DNA of 64,000 nucleotides from Thecamonas trahens ATCC 50062. Taxonomy: Eukaryota; Apusozoa; Apusomonadida; Apusomonadidae. Shown here in pieces: positions 39,425 to 49,562 of the stretch. The notes below the pieces were generated by a model. That model was not told where the DNA came from, searched no databases, and saw only the letters and a program-made list of their open reading frames with translations. How positions within the stretch are numbered: the first letter of the stretch is position 1; each line of letters opens with the position of its first letter. The position numbers and the translations under genes are program-made. The stretch lies in assembly GCF_000142905.1 (NCBI RefSeq), contig NW_013657659.1:185543-249542 (forward strand), given 5' to 3'.

Positions 39425-42175
39425 ATGGGCGTGGGCTGGGTCCAGTTTCAGGCCCACTTGTGGAAGAACCTACGACTTATGGTACGTGCACGGTGGCGGG
39501 GTTGGAAGGGCATGGGCGCGAGAGGCTGACGGGCATGATCCTCCTGCGCACCGCACCCGGCCTGTGGCCACGCAACTGCTCGAGAGCAACAGGATGGGAC
39601 TCACAGAGCGCTGCCTGGGTTGATATGGGGAGGGGATGGGATAGTCAAAGTCATGGAAGGCTGCTGTGGCGACGACGGTGCTGGTGCCGCTGGTGTGTGT
39701 CCTGGTGGTGGCCGTGGCTCAGTCGATTGGGTCGTCGTCAGAGGGAGCGGCGCCATCGGGAAGTCGCGACGCGTTTGATCTTGGCCCCATCCCGCTCTGT
39801 ACTCCGCAGCCAAGCTGCCTCTCACTGGCGTATACGCCTGGTAAGCATCCTGTCTTTGTTGCACTCGCCGAAGAGATTGCTCGGGCGAGCGCGCTGCCGG
39901 CGAGCACTGTCCGCGCCTTTGAGACACGCGGCGAGATGGAGAGCTTTGTGCTCGGAAATCCCAACACTACTTCGCTGGCCATCGAGTTTGTGCCCGAGGC
40001 CCTCCCAGATCTACAGTATGTGGTGTGGTACAACGCGTCGCTGGAGAGCGAGGCTGCTGGGTGCTTTGCAGCAAGCGGACTGGTCGATGTGCGGTGCGCA
40101 GGTACGGTGCCGCGGATGCGGGTCCAGGCCATGGCAGCGGTCATGGCAGCAGCGCTCAATGTAAGCGCAGCAAGCGCCAACATGCTCGGGAGGCCGATGT
40201 CTGCGGATGGGCGGCTCGCGCTGGAGCTGAGCGTGCGGCCGCTGACGGTCCCGCCCAGCCGCGACGAGACTGCGGCGTCGGTCTTTCTAGCCCTCATGTG
40301 CGGCATTTACCTGGCCGGGGCGCTTGTGGCCTCGGTGGTCTTGGTCGTGCTTGTCGGTGAAAAGGCGAGCGGATCGCGAGCGATGATGTACATCCACGGC
40401 CTGCACAACTGGGTCTACTGGCTCACCTGGGGGCTGGTGTTCGAAGCCGGCGCCGTGACCGCGGCTGGCGTGGTGGCTGGAACCGGCCAGCTTGCCGGCT
40501 TTCGGCTCTTTACCTGCTCCGGCCCGGGCCTCATGTTTGTGGTTGCGGCCGAGTTTTCACCGTCATGGTCGCGCTCGGCGCGGCGCTCTCGGTCCTGGTC
40601 AGCTCGGTGGCGGTGGCAGTCGGCCTCGCGGTGGCGCTCTCCATTTCGGGCCTTGTTCTTGTCCAGCTCCTCTGCTCAATTGACCTGTACATGCTGTGGG
40701 CCGGCTCGGGCTCGCCCGCGCTCTGGGCTCTGCTCTTCTTTCCGCCGTTCCAGCTGGTCAAGATCGGGACCGACATCAACTCTGGCTGCTCTGCGCAGTA
40801 TGCGACCGATCGCGACGCGACGCCGAGCTTTGCGTGGCGCGACGTCTCGCAGGCACCGCAGTACGGACCGTCGGTCGGTCTCAATGTGTGGGCGCCGTCG
40901 CTCTCGTTGGGAGTCCTGGCGGCAATGGCGGTTGGCCTCTGTCTCTTCACCTGGTTTGTCGACTCGTGGATCCGACTCCGCGATGCTCTCTTCTGCTGCC
41001 GACCGTCGTACTACCTCCCGCCGCCGCCCGAGACCGTGCCAGAGGCCAAGGTGCTCGGCATGTACGCCGCCACCTCGCCGGCCAAGTCGTCGTCGCCGCG
41101 CCCAAGCTCGGGCGACGCCACGTCGGGCGGCGAGGGCACCGGGCCGGATCCGGACCTCGAAGCCGAGGTCTCATCGCTGCTGGTCCTCGACCATGGCGGA
41201 ATGGGGCCGGCCACCGGCGAGCCTGTTCTCCCATTCAAAGTCTACAAGATGTGCAAGAGCTACGGGCCAAAGGCAGCGCTGCGCGACGTTTCGTTTGGCG
41301 TCGAGGAGGGCACCATGCTCTGCATGCTCGGCAAGAACGGCGCCGGCAAAACTACGCTTCTCAACGTGCTGACCGGCATGGCGACGCCGTCGTCGGGTGA
41401 TGCCGAGGTATATGGCCACGCGCTCTCGCGAAACACCCACCACATCCGTGCGCTCCTCGGATTCTGTCCGCAAACCGACTCGCTCTGGCCGCAACTGAGC
41501 TCGCGCGAGGTTGTCGCCCTCTTTGGCGCCATCAAGGGGGGGACCGGCGCACAGCTTGAGCGCGACGTGGCGTCGATCCTCGATCAGCTGCGGCTGACCG
41601 GTGAGGCCGACAAGCCGCTTGTCACCCTCTCTGGTGGAACGCGGCGCAAGGCCTCGCTCGCAGTCGCGCTCGTCGGCTCGCCGCGTGTGGTGGTCCTCGA
41701 CGAGCCGACCGTCGGCCTCGACGCCATGTCGCGCCGCGCGGTGTGGGCCCTGCTCCAGAAGCATAAGGCGGGCCGGGTCATGGTCCTTGCCACACACTCC
41801 ATGGAGGAGGCCGACATGCTCGGCGATAAGATCGGCATCCTCGTCGACGGCGGCCTCACCTGCATCGGTTCTTCGGCCCACCTCAAGGCCAAGTACTCGG
41901 CTGGCTACAATCTGGTCCTAGAAGCCTGCGACGGGTCGACCGCGACCCTTGGCGCTATTGTGACCCATGTGACGACCCAGCTACCTGCTGCCCGACTGGC
42001 CTCGGCCGACGGCACCGAGCTCATCTTTGCCCTCCCGCGCAACGTGGCGCCTGCCGAACTTGCGCAGCTGTTCGACACTCTCGAGGGCGTAGACGACAAC
42101 CTTGTTGTCGATTGGTCCGTCCAGCACACGTCGTTGGAGGACGTGTTTGTCCATCTCACCAATACCACTCCGTAA
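39425..42175 (+). CDS. ABCA-type half ABC transporter, one apparent frameshift
   Basis: Exons 39425..39481 and 39645..42175 give about 862 aa after one added base. Exon 1 encodes MGVGWVQFQAHLWKNLRLM, the typical ABCA N-terminus; the 163-bp intron (GTACGT...ATAG) leads into the first membrane helix. Without it there is no in-frame ATG. The frame shifts at TTTT 40554-40557; one extra T restores AEFFTVMVALG within a helix. A long extracytosolic loop (about 45-215) precedes six or so helices. The nucleotide-binding domain has Walker A GKNGAGKTT (about 580), signature LSGGTRRK (about 681) and Walker B VVVLDEPTVGLD (about 701), with the H-loop THSMEEAD. Only one NBD is present, so it should dimerise. 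Lipid transport is typical for ABCA; the substrate is unknown. Confidence 0.85.
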
Positions 42176-42309
42176 GCTCGACACGAGACTGCGATATCGT
42201 AAATCCCGTCGAGAGCCTCACCAGGCCGGTGCGCCTCAGGCCACCAGCCACACTGCCACCCGGCCACCCCTCCAGCCACAGCCACACGTGACTCGGGTGA
42301 AACGCAGCC

Positions 42310-45288
42310 ATGTCTGAAGCCGATGCGCTCATCAACTGGGTACGTCTATGAAGGGAGGAAGGATAGCCAAGCGGGTCTGTGTCTTGCATAACTATGGGAG
42401 TTGGGCTCTATGCATGTATGTGAGGGGGTGTGGAAGGGGGGGGGGGGGGGGGGTCGAGGCGAAGTGACGTCGGCGGGTGTGACCCCCCTGTACTTCCCCC
42501 GTTTTTGGGGTTAAACCACCCCTGGATTGCGGGCTGGGGGGGGGGCTGGGCGGGCTGGGTGGACGGGTCGCATGGCGAGGGGGGGTAGCTCAACACGTTC
42601 CCGCTGCCGAACCCGGTCGAGGGGGTGCAAGAGCTGGCGGCGGGTGTGGTGATCAATGCGGTTCTGTGCACGATTGCGCCGAGCCATTTCTCGTCGACGA
42701 CAGTGGATGCGAGCATCAACGAGAGCAACTGGGTAATGGCTGAAGGCAATGTGCGCAAGCTGCTGGCGACGCTGGACGTGGCATACCGTGAGCTGCTCAA
42801 CATCAACATGTCTGGCGTCATCGAGGCGGTGTCAGCCGAGGCTGTGGCGCGCGGCGAGGATGAAGCAGCTACGGTGGCGCTGCTGGAGCTGGTCCTCGGG
42901 CTGGCCGTTCAAGTGGAGAACAAGCAATCGTACATTGCCGGCATCATGGGCATGCCCAAAGAGTCGCAAGTCATGCTGATGAACGTCATCAAGAGGATTC
43001 TGGAGCAGTCGCGGCGGCTGTCGGGCGCAGGCGGCAGTGCGAGCTCGGCGGCAGCGGCTCCGGCGGCAGCGGCCCCGGCAGCGGGCGTTGAGGGTGGCGC
43101 GGTGAGCGAGGCCGAGGCGCGGCGGGTGTTCACACTCGAAAACGAGGTTGCCGACCTCAAGGACGCGCTCAGCCGGGCAAGCCGCGAGACAGAGTCTGCG
43201 CAGCTCAAGGCGGTGCAGGCACGGAAGGAGGCGGAAGAGCTGGCGCTGTTCAAGGAGCGTGCGACGGAGCAGGCGGCATCGCTTCAGGCCACAATCGAGG
43301 GCCTCCAGGCGCAGGTCAAGTCGACGAGCACGGCCGCGCAAGAGTCGCTCAAGGCTGAGGCGGCGCGGGCGCAGGCGCAGATTCTGGCGGCAGACGAGAA
43401 GGCTGACAAGGCCGAGGCCGTTGCGCGCGAGAAGAGCGCCGAAGTCGAGGCGCTCAAGGCCAAGGTGGCAAGCCTTCGTGAGATCGAGGAGGCGTACCAC
43501 GAGCTGAAGGACGAGTCCGACGCGCTGCGGTCGAGCTCGCTTAAGGCTGACAAGCTTGAGCGGCAGCTGGCCAAGTACAAGGAGCGAATCACGGCGCTGG
43601 GCGATCTCAAGAAGCAGATGGCGGATATGCAACAGGAGAACGACCGCAACGTGGAGAAGCTGGGTGAGGCCAATGCGCGGGCGGCGCGGGCGACTCACCT
43701 CGAGTCGCAGATTGCCGACTATCGCGAGCAGGTGACTGCCGGCGAGGCGCGTGTCCACGCGCTCGAGCTCGAGAATGAGCGGCTGGAGGCCAAGCTTGCC
43801 AAAGCCAAGGAGGCGGTGAAGGAGGCGGCGCAGGCCAACGAGCTGCTGCGAGCCCAGGTGGTAGCGGGCGGAAGCGCGGTTGGCGACGGTGACGGCGACG
43901 GCGAGCTGGTCAGCGCGGGCGTCTCGTCGGACCTTTTCACGGCTGACCTGCAGAACAAGCTGCGCAAGGCCGAGGAGGAGAACCGGATGCTCAAGGCGGC
44001 AGCGGCGGGCGGGAGCAGCGGTGACAGCAGCTCGGCGCTGGCGTCGGTGCAGGAGGTTCTCGAGCGGGTGCAGCTCTCACGTGACTCGCTTCAGGAGCAG
44101 CTGACTGTGGCGACCAAGACGATCCATGCCCACGAAGACACCATCGAGGAGCTCGAGGGCAAGCTCGCGGCGTCGTCGTCGGCCTCGCTGGGCTCTGAGC
44201 TCGAGGCTGGTAAGGCGCGGATGGCGCTCGAGTCGCTGGCCAAGGCCGAGCGGGCGCTCGAGTCGCGCGAGGCCGAGCTGGCGACCGCGACCAAGGACGC
44301 CGCCGAGCTCCGGCGCGAGCTGGCGACGACCAAGGAGGCGCTGGAGCGGGTCCAACAGGAGAACGTCTCGCTCGAGTCGAAGCTCTCGTTGGTCGGTGCC
44401 GACTCTGCTGAGGCGCTGGAGAAGCTGCAGGCCCAGGCGCGCGAAGAGATGGAGGCCGCGCTGGCCATGGAGCGGTCGGCGGCGGCGGCGCAGCTGGACG
44501 ACTACAAGACCGAGCTTGAGGCCGCCGAGGCCGATGTGGCGCGGCTGGAGGGCCAAGTCAGCGAGCTGCAGGAATCGCTGGCGGCGGCCGAGGCGAGCGC
44601 GGCCGAGGCGACGGCCGAGGTCAAGAGCCTCGGCGCCGACCTCAACGAGGTTCACAAGGCCAAGTCGGCGGTGACCGAGGAGATGGTGGCGGCCAAGGAA
44701 AAGGTGGCGGCCAAGGACGCCGAGCTTGCCGAGCTGGCAGCAGCCAACGCCACGCTGCAGGGCAAGATCGAGCTCCTCGAGCACACCACGTCGGCGTCGG
44801 CCGGCTCGTCGCAGGAGGCCGCGATGCTGCGGGATCAGGTGACGGCGCTGACACAGAAGGCCCACGCGCTCGAGCTGGAGATTGCTGGCGCCAAGGCGGA
44901 GCTTGCGGCGGCGGACGTGCGTAACGAGGCGCTGCAAGACAAGCTGACAGCGTCGGCGGCGCAAGTCGAGCAGCTACAGGGCGTGGTCCGCGACGCCCAG
45001 ACCGCAGCTGTTTCCGGGGCCGGGGCGCTTGGGTCGGAGGCCGCGGCCGCGCTGCAGACCACGGTCGCCTCGCTGCAGGCGCAGCTGGCGGACAAGACCA
45101 AGGAGGTCACGTTCTACAAGACGCAGTTCCACGAGAGCAAGGTGGTGTTTGCCCGCGAGAACCAGCTCATCACCACTGCGTTCTACAATCTCGGCCTCGA
45201 GCTGCAGCGGCTCAAGTCGCAGTCGCGGATTGCGGCCGAGAGCTCGGACAATGGGTGGCTCAACTCGCGGCGGTCGGCGGGGCGGTAA
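42310..45288 (+). CDS. Hook-domain coiled-coil protein (dynein adaptor-like)
   Basis: Exons 42310..42339 and 42589..45288 encode 909 aa. The 249-bp intron (GTACGT...GTAG, with a G18 run) follows residue 10 and joins ADALINW to LNTFPLPNPVEGVQELA, rebuilding the first helix of the N-terminal Hook domain. Residues 1-125 match the family, ending LLELVLGLAVQVENKQSYI and a MGMPKESQ block. A long coiled coil follows, about 160-880, with short Ala/Gly breaks. Family knowledge: Hook and CCDC88 proteins link cargo to dynein, the Hook domain binding the dynein light intermediate chain. The C-terminal cargo-binding part is not recognisable as a specific Hook subtype. It converges on MCU with 32 bp between stops. 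Confidence 0.88.
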
Positions 45289-45320
45289 AGCAGAGCGAGA
45301 GCGAGGCGGGGTTGGGTATT

Positions 45321-46616
45321 TTATGCGGCAGGAGTCGGCTTGGGCTCGTCGGCAACGTCGTGGTCAAAGTCGCTGGCAATGCCGTTCTCGGCAAGGAGGC
45401 GGCGGGCGACGTCTTCGGCCATCTCGCGGGCCTTCTCCTCGGCGCGGGTCCGCGGTGAGCCGTACTGCAGACGCTCGTACGCGGCGACGAGCGAGTCGTA
45501 GTGGTCGGGGTCAAAGTCGAGCTTGCGGCAGAGTGCCTTGTACTTGCGGTCGTAAAAGTAGCCGCGCAGGCCCTCGTACGAGTCCGGGTCGGCCGAGGTG
45601 ACGTTGTAAAAGCCGTAGAGGAGGACGGCCTGGCCGATCATGACGACGTACGAGACCGGCTCCATGATGTCCCAGGAGAACTCCCACCAAGTGAGGCGGG
45701 TGATGATGCCAAGTTGGGCAACAACGCCGGCAAAGCCAAGAAACATCATGCGCGAGGCCGAGGCTGCAGACTTGGACTCGATGGTGGACTTAATCTCGGT
45801 CAGCGGCTCGATCTCGGCCTCCATCGAGGCCAGGAGCTCGGTCTTGGGGTTTGCGGCGGCAATCTCGTTCGGAGTCATGACGTTGAGCGTCCGATGGAGC
45901 TGCTTGAAGACCCGCCTCGGCTTAATGAAAAGAGTCGAGGCGAGGTTCGGCTCGTCGTAAAAGTAGAGGATGGAGCCGCAGCCAGCCAGCGAGCGGGCGA
46001 GGAACTCGGCCTCGAGCTCGTCGATCTCGTACTTTTCGCACAGTTCGACAAACTCCTGCTTGGGCATGGCGGAGCGGGTGTCGCGACGGAGGGCCTTGGC
46101 CACGGCGGCAAAGTCCTCCTTCTTCAGCAGCTGAGTGATGTCGAGCGAGCCGCCGAGCCGGGCCTTGGTTCCGTCGTACGACGGCACGAGCGAGTGGACC
46201 TCACCGCTGAGCTCGAGCTGGAGCGGGGCTCCAGCAGCGACCGACGACTCGCGGAGGACCGAGGCCCAGGGCGTGGAGCCAGCAAGGGCGACGCCCGACG
46301 GCGAGCGGAGGACAACGTCGTCGACGGAGAGGCTCGGGTCGTTGGCCACGAGCGAGTCGACCAGCGACGCCACCGTGTCGCCTGCACCGAGATGGAAAGA
46401 GACTGGGCCAGACGAGAGCGGCACAACCATACGTGCTGCAGGCGGAGCGCCCGGCGAGCCGTCCAGCACCAAGTCAACAGCCGCCTTGGCTGCCGCACTA
46501 GCCGCCGGTGCCTGCACAACGGCCGCCCGCCACAGCCAGCGGTGGGCGAGGGCGGGGCTACCACGCACCACAGCAGGGAGGGCCGGTGCAAGCGAGCGCA
46601 TTGCCATGCGGAACAT
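45321..46616 (-). CDS. MCU: Mitochondrial calcium uniporter pore subunit MCU
   Basis: 431 aa from the ATG at 46616 (another ATG 9 bp on); the open frame continues upstream through repeats and is not credible there. The pore signature is intact: LTWWEFSWDIMEPVSYVV, with W315, D316, I317, M318, E319, P320. Two membrane helices flank it (about 289-308 and 321-338). The N-terminus is Arg/Ala-rich with no acidic residues for 45 aa, as expected for a mitochondrial presequence. Residues about 65-140 form the matrix beta-grasp-like domain; coiled coils lie near 255-285 and 385-415. Known role: calcium uptake across the inner membrane. No MICU or EMRE gene is in the window. It is divergent from the J-protein gene. 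Confidence 0.95.
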   Translation of the reverse strand: MFRMAMRSLAPALPAVVRGSPALAHRWLWRAAVVQAPAASAAAKAAVDLVLDGSPGAPPAARMVVPLSSGPVSFHLGAGDTVASLVDSLVANDPSLSVDDVVLRSPSGVALAGSTPWASVLRESSVAAGAPLQLELSGEVHSLVPSYDGTKARLGGSLDITQLLKKEDFAAVAKALRRDTRSAMPKQEFVELCEKYEIDELEAEFLARSLAGCGSILYFYDEPNLASTLFIKPRRVFKQLHRTLNVMTPNEIAAANPKTELLASMEAEIEPLTEIKSTIESKSAASASRMMFLGFAGVVAQLGIITRLTWWEFSWDIMEPVSYVVMIGQAVLLYGFYNVTSADPDSYEGLRGYFYDRKYKALCRKLDFDPDHYDSLVAAYERLQYGSPRTRAEEKAREMAEDVARRLLAENGIASDFDHDVADEPKPTPAA

Positions 46617-47030
46617 ATTTGAGTGTTGATGGGGGATTGGTGGGGGGGGGGGGGGGGGGGGGGGTGAGGGGGGGTGGAAGAGAGAGGGTGAGGTGGGGTA
46701 TTCGTCGGTGGCGTGGCGTGGGGGGGGGGAGGGGAGGAGAGAGGGAAGGGCGGCGGACATCAAATAATTGTTCGTTTCGTTCGATTGATGGGTTTTGGCT
46801 CTGCCTGCCCTTGTTTGTTCGGCCGTCCGTTCGGCCGTCCGCTCGGCCGTCCGCTCGGCCGTTTGTTCGTTCGTTGCTCGGCTGTTTGCTCGGCTGTTTG
46901 TTCGTGCGGCCATTCGGCCATTCATTCGGCCATTCGTTCGATCCTCCCCCACTCGCTCACTAGCTCACCCTCCTCTGCTTCGAGACCTCATCGAAGTCCG
47001 CAACGACGGGTTGTTTCAGGGAGGTGGACC
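46617..47030. promoter_or_regulatory. Divergent intergenic region MCU / J-protein with degenerate repeats
   Basis: About 410 bp. A G23 run at 46642-46664 and G-rich sequence on the MCU side are followed by degenerate CGGCCGTCCGTT- and CGGCTGTTTGTT-type 12-bp repeats (46825-46945) on the other. Probably a shared promoter; no gene was found. Confidence 0.45.
46825..46945. repeat. Degenerate ~12-bp tandem repeats
   Basis: Successive TTCGGCCGTCCG-like units drift to CTCGGCTGTTTG and ATTCGGCCATTC. The array lies between MCU and the J-protein. Confidence 0.75.
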
Positions 47031-47664
47031 ATGGATGTGCACAAGGCATACAAGCTGCTGGGCATGCGGAGCAGTTCGACAGATGCAGACATCCGCTCAG
47101 CGTACGCCATGTCTGGTGGGAAACAGGGCCGGGGGGGGGAGGGGAGGGGGAGGGGAGGGGGAGGTGGTGCCATGCCGCTCACACGGGCCACTCACCGATG
47201 GAGGGCGTAGATACCTGAGGCTGGCCAAGAAGACCCATCCTGACGCGCAAGGTGCCGGGCCGGTTGGTGGGCATGGCGGGGCTGGTGCGTTTGGGGCCGT
47301 CAAGGAAGCGTACGAGGTGGTCAAAGCCCACCGGGCGGGGTTGGCTGACGACGGCGGGCCGCAGGCGCCCGCAGCTATGCAGCACGGCGTCTCGGCGGCA
47401 GGCATGGCGGCAGAGATGGCCCGCGGATATGGTGGCTCGGCAGAAGCCCAGTTTACAACCTCAAAGCCGGGCTTCCTCCAGCGCGATGTCGGCCGCGACA
47501 TCGCGCGCTCCGAGCACGCCGCCCGCGCCGCCGCCGTTGCCGCCAGGCAGTCGCGCTCCAACACCCGCGGCCTCTTCGGCTTTGGCATCGTTCTTGCTCT
47601 CGGCCTCTACGCCGGCATGTCGTACTTGCGCGGACGCGATCGGACAGGTTCGCGATTCAGCTGA
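47031..47664 (+). CDS. Small membrane-anchored J-domain protein
   Basis: Exons 47031..47101 and 47211..47664 encode 174 aa. The 109-bp intron (GTACGC...GTAG) restores the J-domain helix DIRSAYLRLAKKTHPD, with the HPD motif at residues 33-35. The J-domain starts at the first residue (MDVHKAYKLLG) and ends with FGAVKEAYEVV. A linker leads to a single C-terminal hydrophobic helix (GLFGFGIVLALGLYAG) and a short basic tail, suggesting a tail-anchored protein. Role by family: stimulates an Hsp70 at an organelle surface; which organelle is not clear. Stop-to-stop distance to the next gene is 6 bp. Confidence 0.88.
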
Positions 47665-47670
47665 CGCGGC

Positions 47671-49482
47671 TCACGGCGCAACGACTTCGTCGAACGGCTC
47701 CAAGTCTAGCAGGATCTCCACCGGTGTGTCGAGGTCGAGCTGAAGGTCGCGCAGGGCGGGGCGGTCGTCCGACTTTGCCGCAAGTGATGCACGTGTCTCG
47801 ATCGGCAAATTCCACGGTGCGGCGTATCCGATGTGCGGCGGTGCCGGTGGCGGATCGAGGTGGACGCTGGCTAGCGCCGCCTCCCGCTGCCGGGCTAGCG
47901 CAGCGCGGCGCTCCTCGCACCGGCGTACAGCTCGAGCGTCAAGCTCCGACTGCGTCGGTGGCGGTGGTGGCGCCGGGTGGTAGACCGGTGCCGGGTCACG
48001 CGGGCGTGCCATGCCAACATCCGCTCTATCCGCCGGTGGCGCCGAGAACCGTGGCGGCGGCGGCGACCACCCCTCGAACGACGCCATCCACGACGGCGAG
48101 GCCGACAGGTCGCGCCCGCGCGAAGCTTGGCGACGTGAAGCAAGCGGCCCGAGTGGATAGGTAAAGTCTGTCCAGTCTCCGGTACTGGCCGCTGGCGCAA
48201 CGATATGCTCGGATTGTGGGGCATGGCTATCCTGCGTCGCGTTTGCCCGCTCGAGGCTAGAGCTAGATCCGGAGCCAGATTGAGAGCCGGAGCCGGGAAC
48301 TGACACCGACGAGCCCTGGCCCGTGAGCGACGTGGCGGTCATCTGCCGCGCGGTAATCCGACGCGGCGTGAGAATCCCGCTCGAGCCGCTGCAGCCCTCA
48401 AGCGTCAGCAGGACCCGTGGGATCGCGCATGGAGGTAGCGACGCCGCTGGTGATGTTGGCGAGACCGGGCTGTGTGCGTACGACGAGGCCGACGAGACAA
48501 ACGATGTCTCGTCAGCGTCGTTCTCAGTGTCTGCGCCGGAAGGTGGGCCTGCCGCGGACTGGGGCCGCGGCGTGCCGGCTGCACTCGCAGTCACGTCCAT
48601 GTACGAGTACGTGTACGACGAACCGCTATCGACGTCGACATCGTCTGCAGCATCAGCGCCGGCAGCGTTCAAGGTTAGTGATGGCATGACTATGCCCAGC
48701 GCATCAAGATCCGGGTAGCCAAACAGCGGGATAAAGTCCTCGATGAGTAGCGCAAGGAGCCGAGCAATGCGGCTTCCGTCGGCTCGGAGCACCGCACGCG
48801 CTGCGCTCTCGTCGTCCGGGAGCACCTCAGCTGGATGGACGTGGACAGTCTTGCCCAGAATCCGGGCAAGTTCTGGGACCGACGTTCCCGCCGCCGCCAG
48901 CACCGAGCCGTACACTAGCAGTGCGGTGAGGAGAGTGAGGCGGGCTGGATGGAGCGCATCGATGACCGGCGCCAGGCGGGCCACAGCTTTGGCGCTCCGT
49001 GCAGCAGGATAGTCGTCGCTGCTGGCTCTCCCTACTGCACGATCGATGGCAGTGAGGTACAGCTCGCTGCAGTGCTCGCCACGGCCGACGTAGCTGTCGG
49101 CGGCGGCGAGGACGGCAGCGTGAGCAGCCGGCGGGAGGAGCGCCGGATGGCCATCGCCGGCCTCGAGCGTGCGTAGGATCGAGTACATGACATCGGCCGC
49201 CACCGACAGCCCGACTTTTGCCCATCGCGGCGTCGTGCCGGCAAAGACCGCGTTGGCTAGCGAGGTCTCCAGCGCCGCGGGCGTCGTCCGCCGCGGGTGC
49301 GCCTCGCCTCGCGCCGCAAGCAGCACGCTCACCAGCGACGCAAACGGGGGGCGCAGCCGCTGGCCCTCGACCAGCTTTTCCACTAGCCGCGGGGGCGGTG
49401 CGTCCCATTCGCGCGGGGCTGGCATGGGCGGGTGGCTGGAGCCTGAGAGGAGTACGGGTGGTACCAGGTCGTACCGCCGCAC
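47671..49482 (-). CDS. Unknown protein, possibly with a divergent RhoGAP-like fold
   Basis: 603 aa, with an ATG at 49482 and no intron found. Residues about 20-240 are helical and resemble a RhoGAP fold in layout, ending with LHPARLTLLTALLVYGSVL and VPELARILGKTVHVHP, which recall the LPxxNxxxLxxLLxxLxxV and LAxxxGPxLL blocks of that family. I do not see a convincing catalytic arginine, so this is tentative. The rest (300-603) is Ser/Pro-rich and disordered, with a basic helix near 535-560. The neighbour on the same strand is the purple acid phosphatase, 80 bp upstream. Confidence 0.6.
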   Translation of the reverse strand: MRRYDLVPPVLLSGSSHPPMPAPREWDAPPPRLVEKLVEGQRLRPPFASLVSVLLAARGEAHPRRTTPAALETSLANAVFAGTTPRWAKVGLSVAADVMYSILRTLEAGDGHPALLPPAAHAAVLAAADSYVGRGEHCSELYLTAIDRAVGRASSDDYPAARSAKAVARLAPVIDALHPARLTLLTALLVYGSVLAAAGTSVPELARILGKTVHVHPAEVLPDDESAARAVLRADGSRIARLLALLIEDFIPLFGYPDLDALGIVMPSLTLNAAGADAADDVDVDSGSSYTYSYMDVTASAAGTPRPQSAAGPPSGADTENDADETSFVSSASSYAHSPVSPTSPAASLPPCAIPRVLLTLEGCSGSSGILTPRRITARQMTATSLTGQGSSVSVPGSGSQSGSGSSSSLERANATQDSHAPQSEHIVAPAASTGDWTDFTYPLGPLASRRQASRGRDLSASPSWMASFEGWSPPPPRFSAPPADRADVGMARPRDPAPVYHPAPPPPPTQSELDARAVRRCEERRAALARQREAALASVHLDPPPAPPHIGYAAPWNLPIETRASLAAKSDDRPALRDLQLDLDTPVEILLDLEPFDEVVAP

Positions 49483-49562
49483 CGACCTGAGGCGGGTCGG
49501 CGGCCGACGCCACGACGTAACCCAGGTGCTTTGTGTTTGCTGGTGGAAGGAGGAGGAGGGAT

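Noticed and set aside
39653-39700. ATG at 39653 as start of the ABC transporter
   Set aside because: It is in the wrong frame. The correct frame is reached only by splicing from the exon at 39425.
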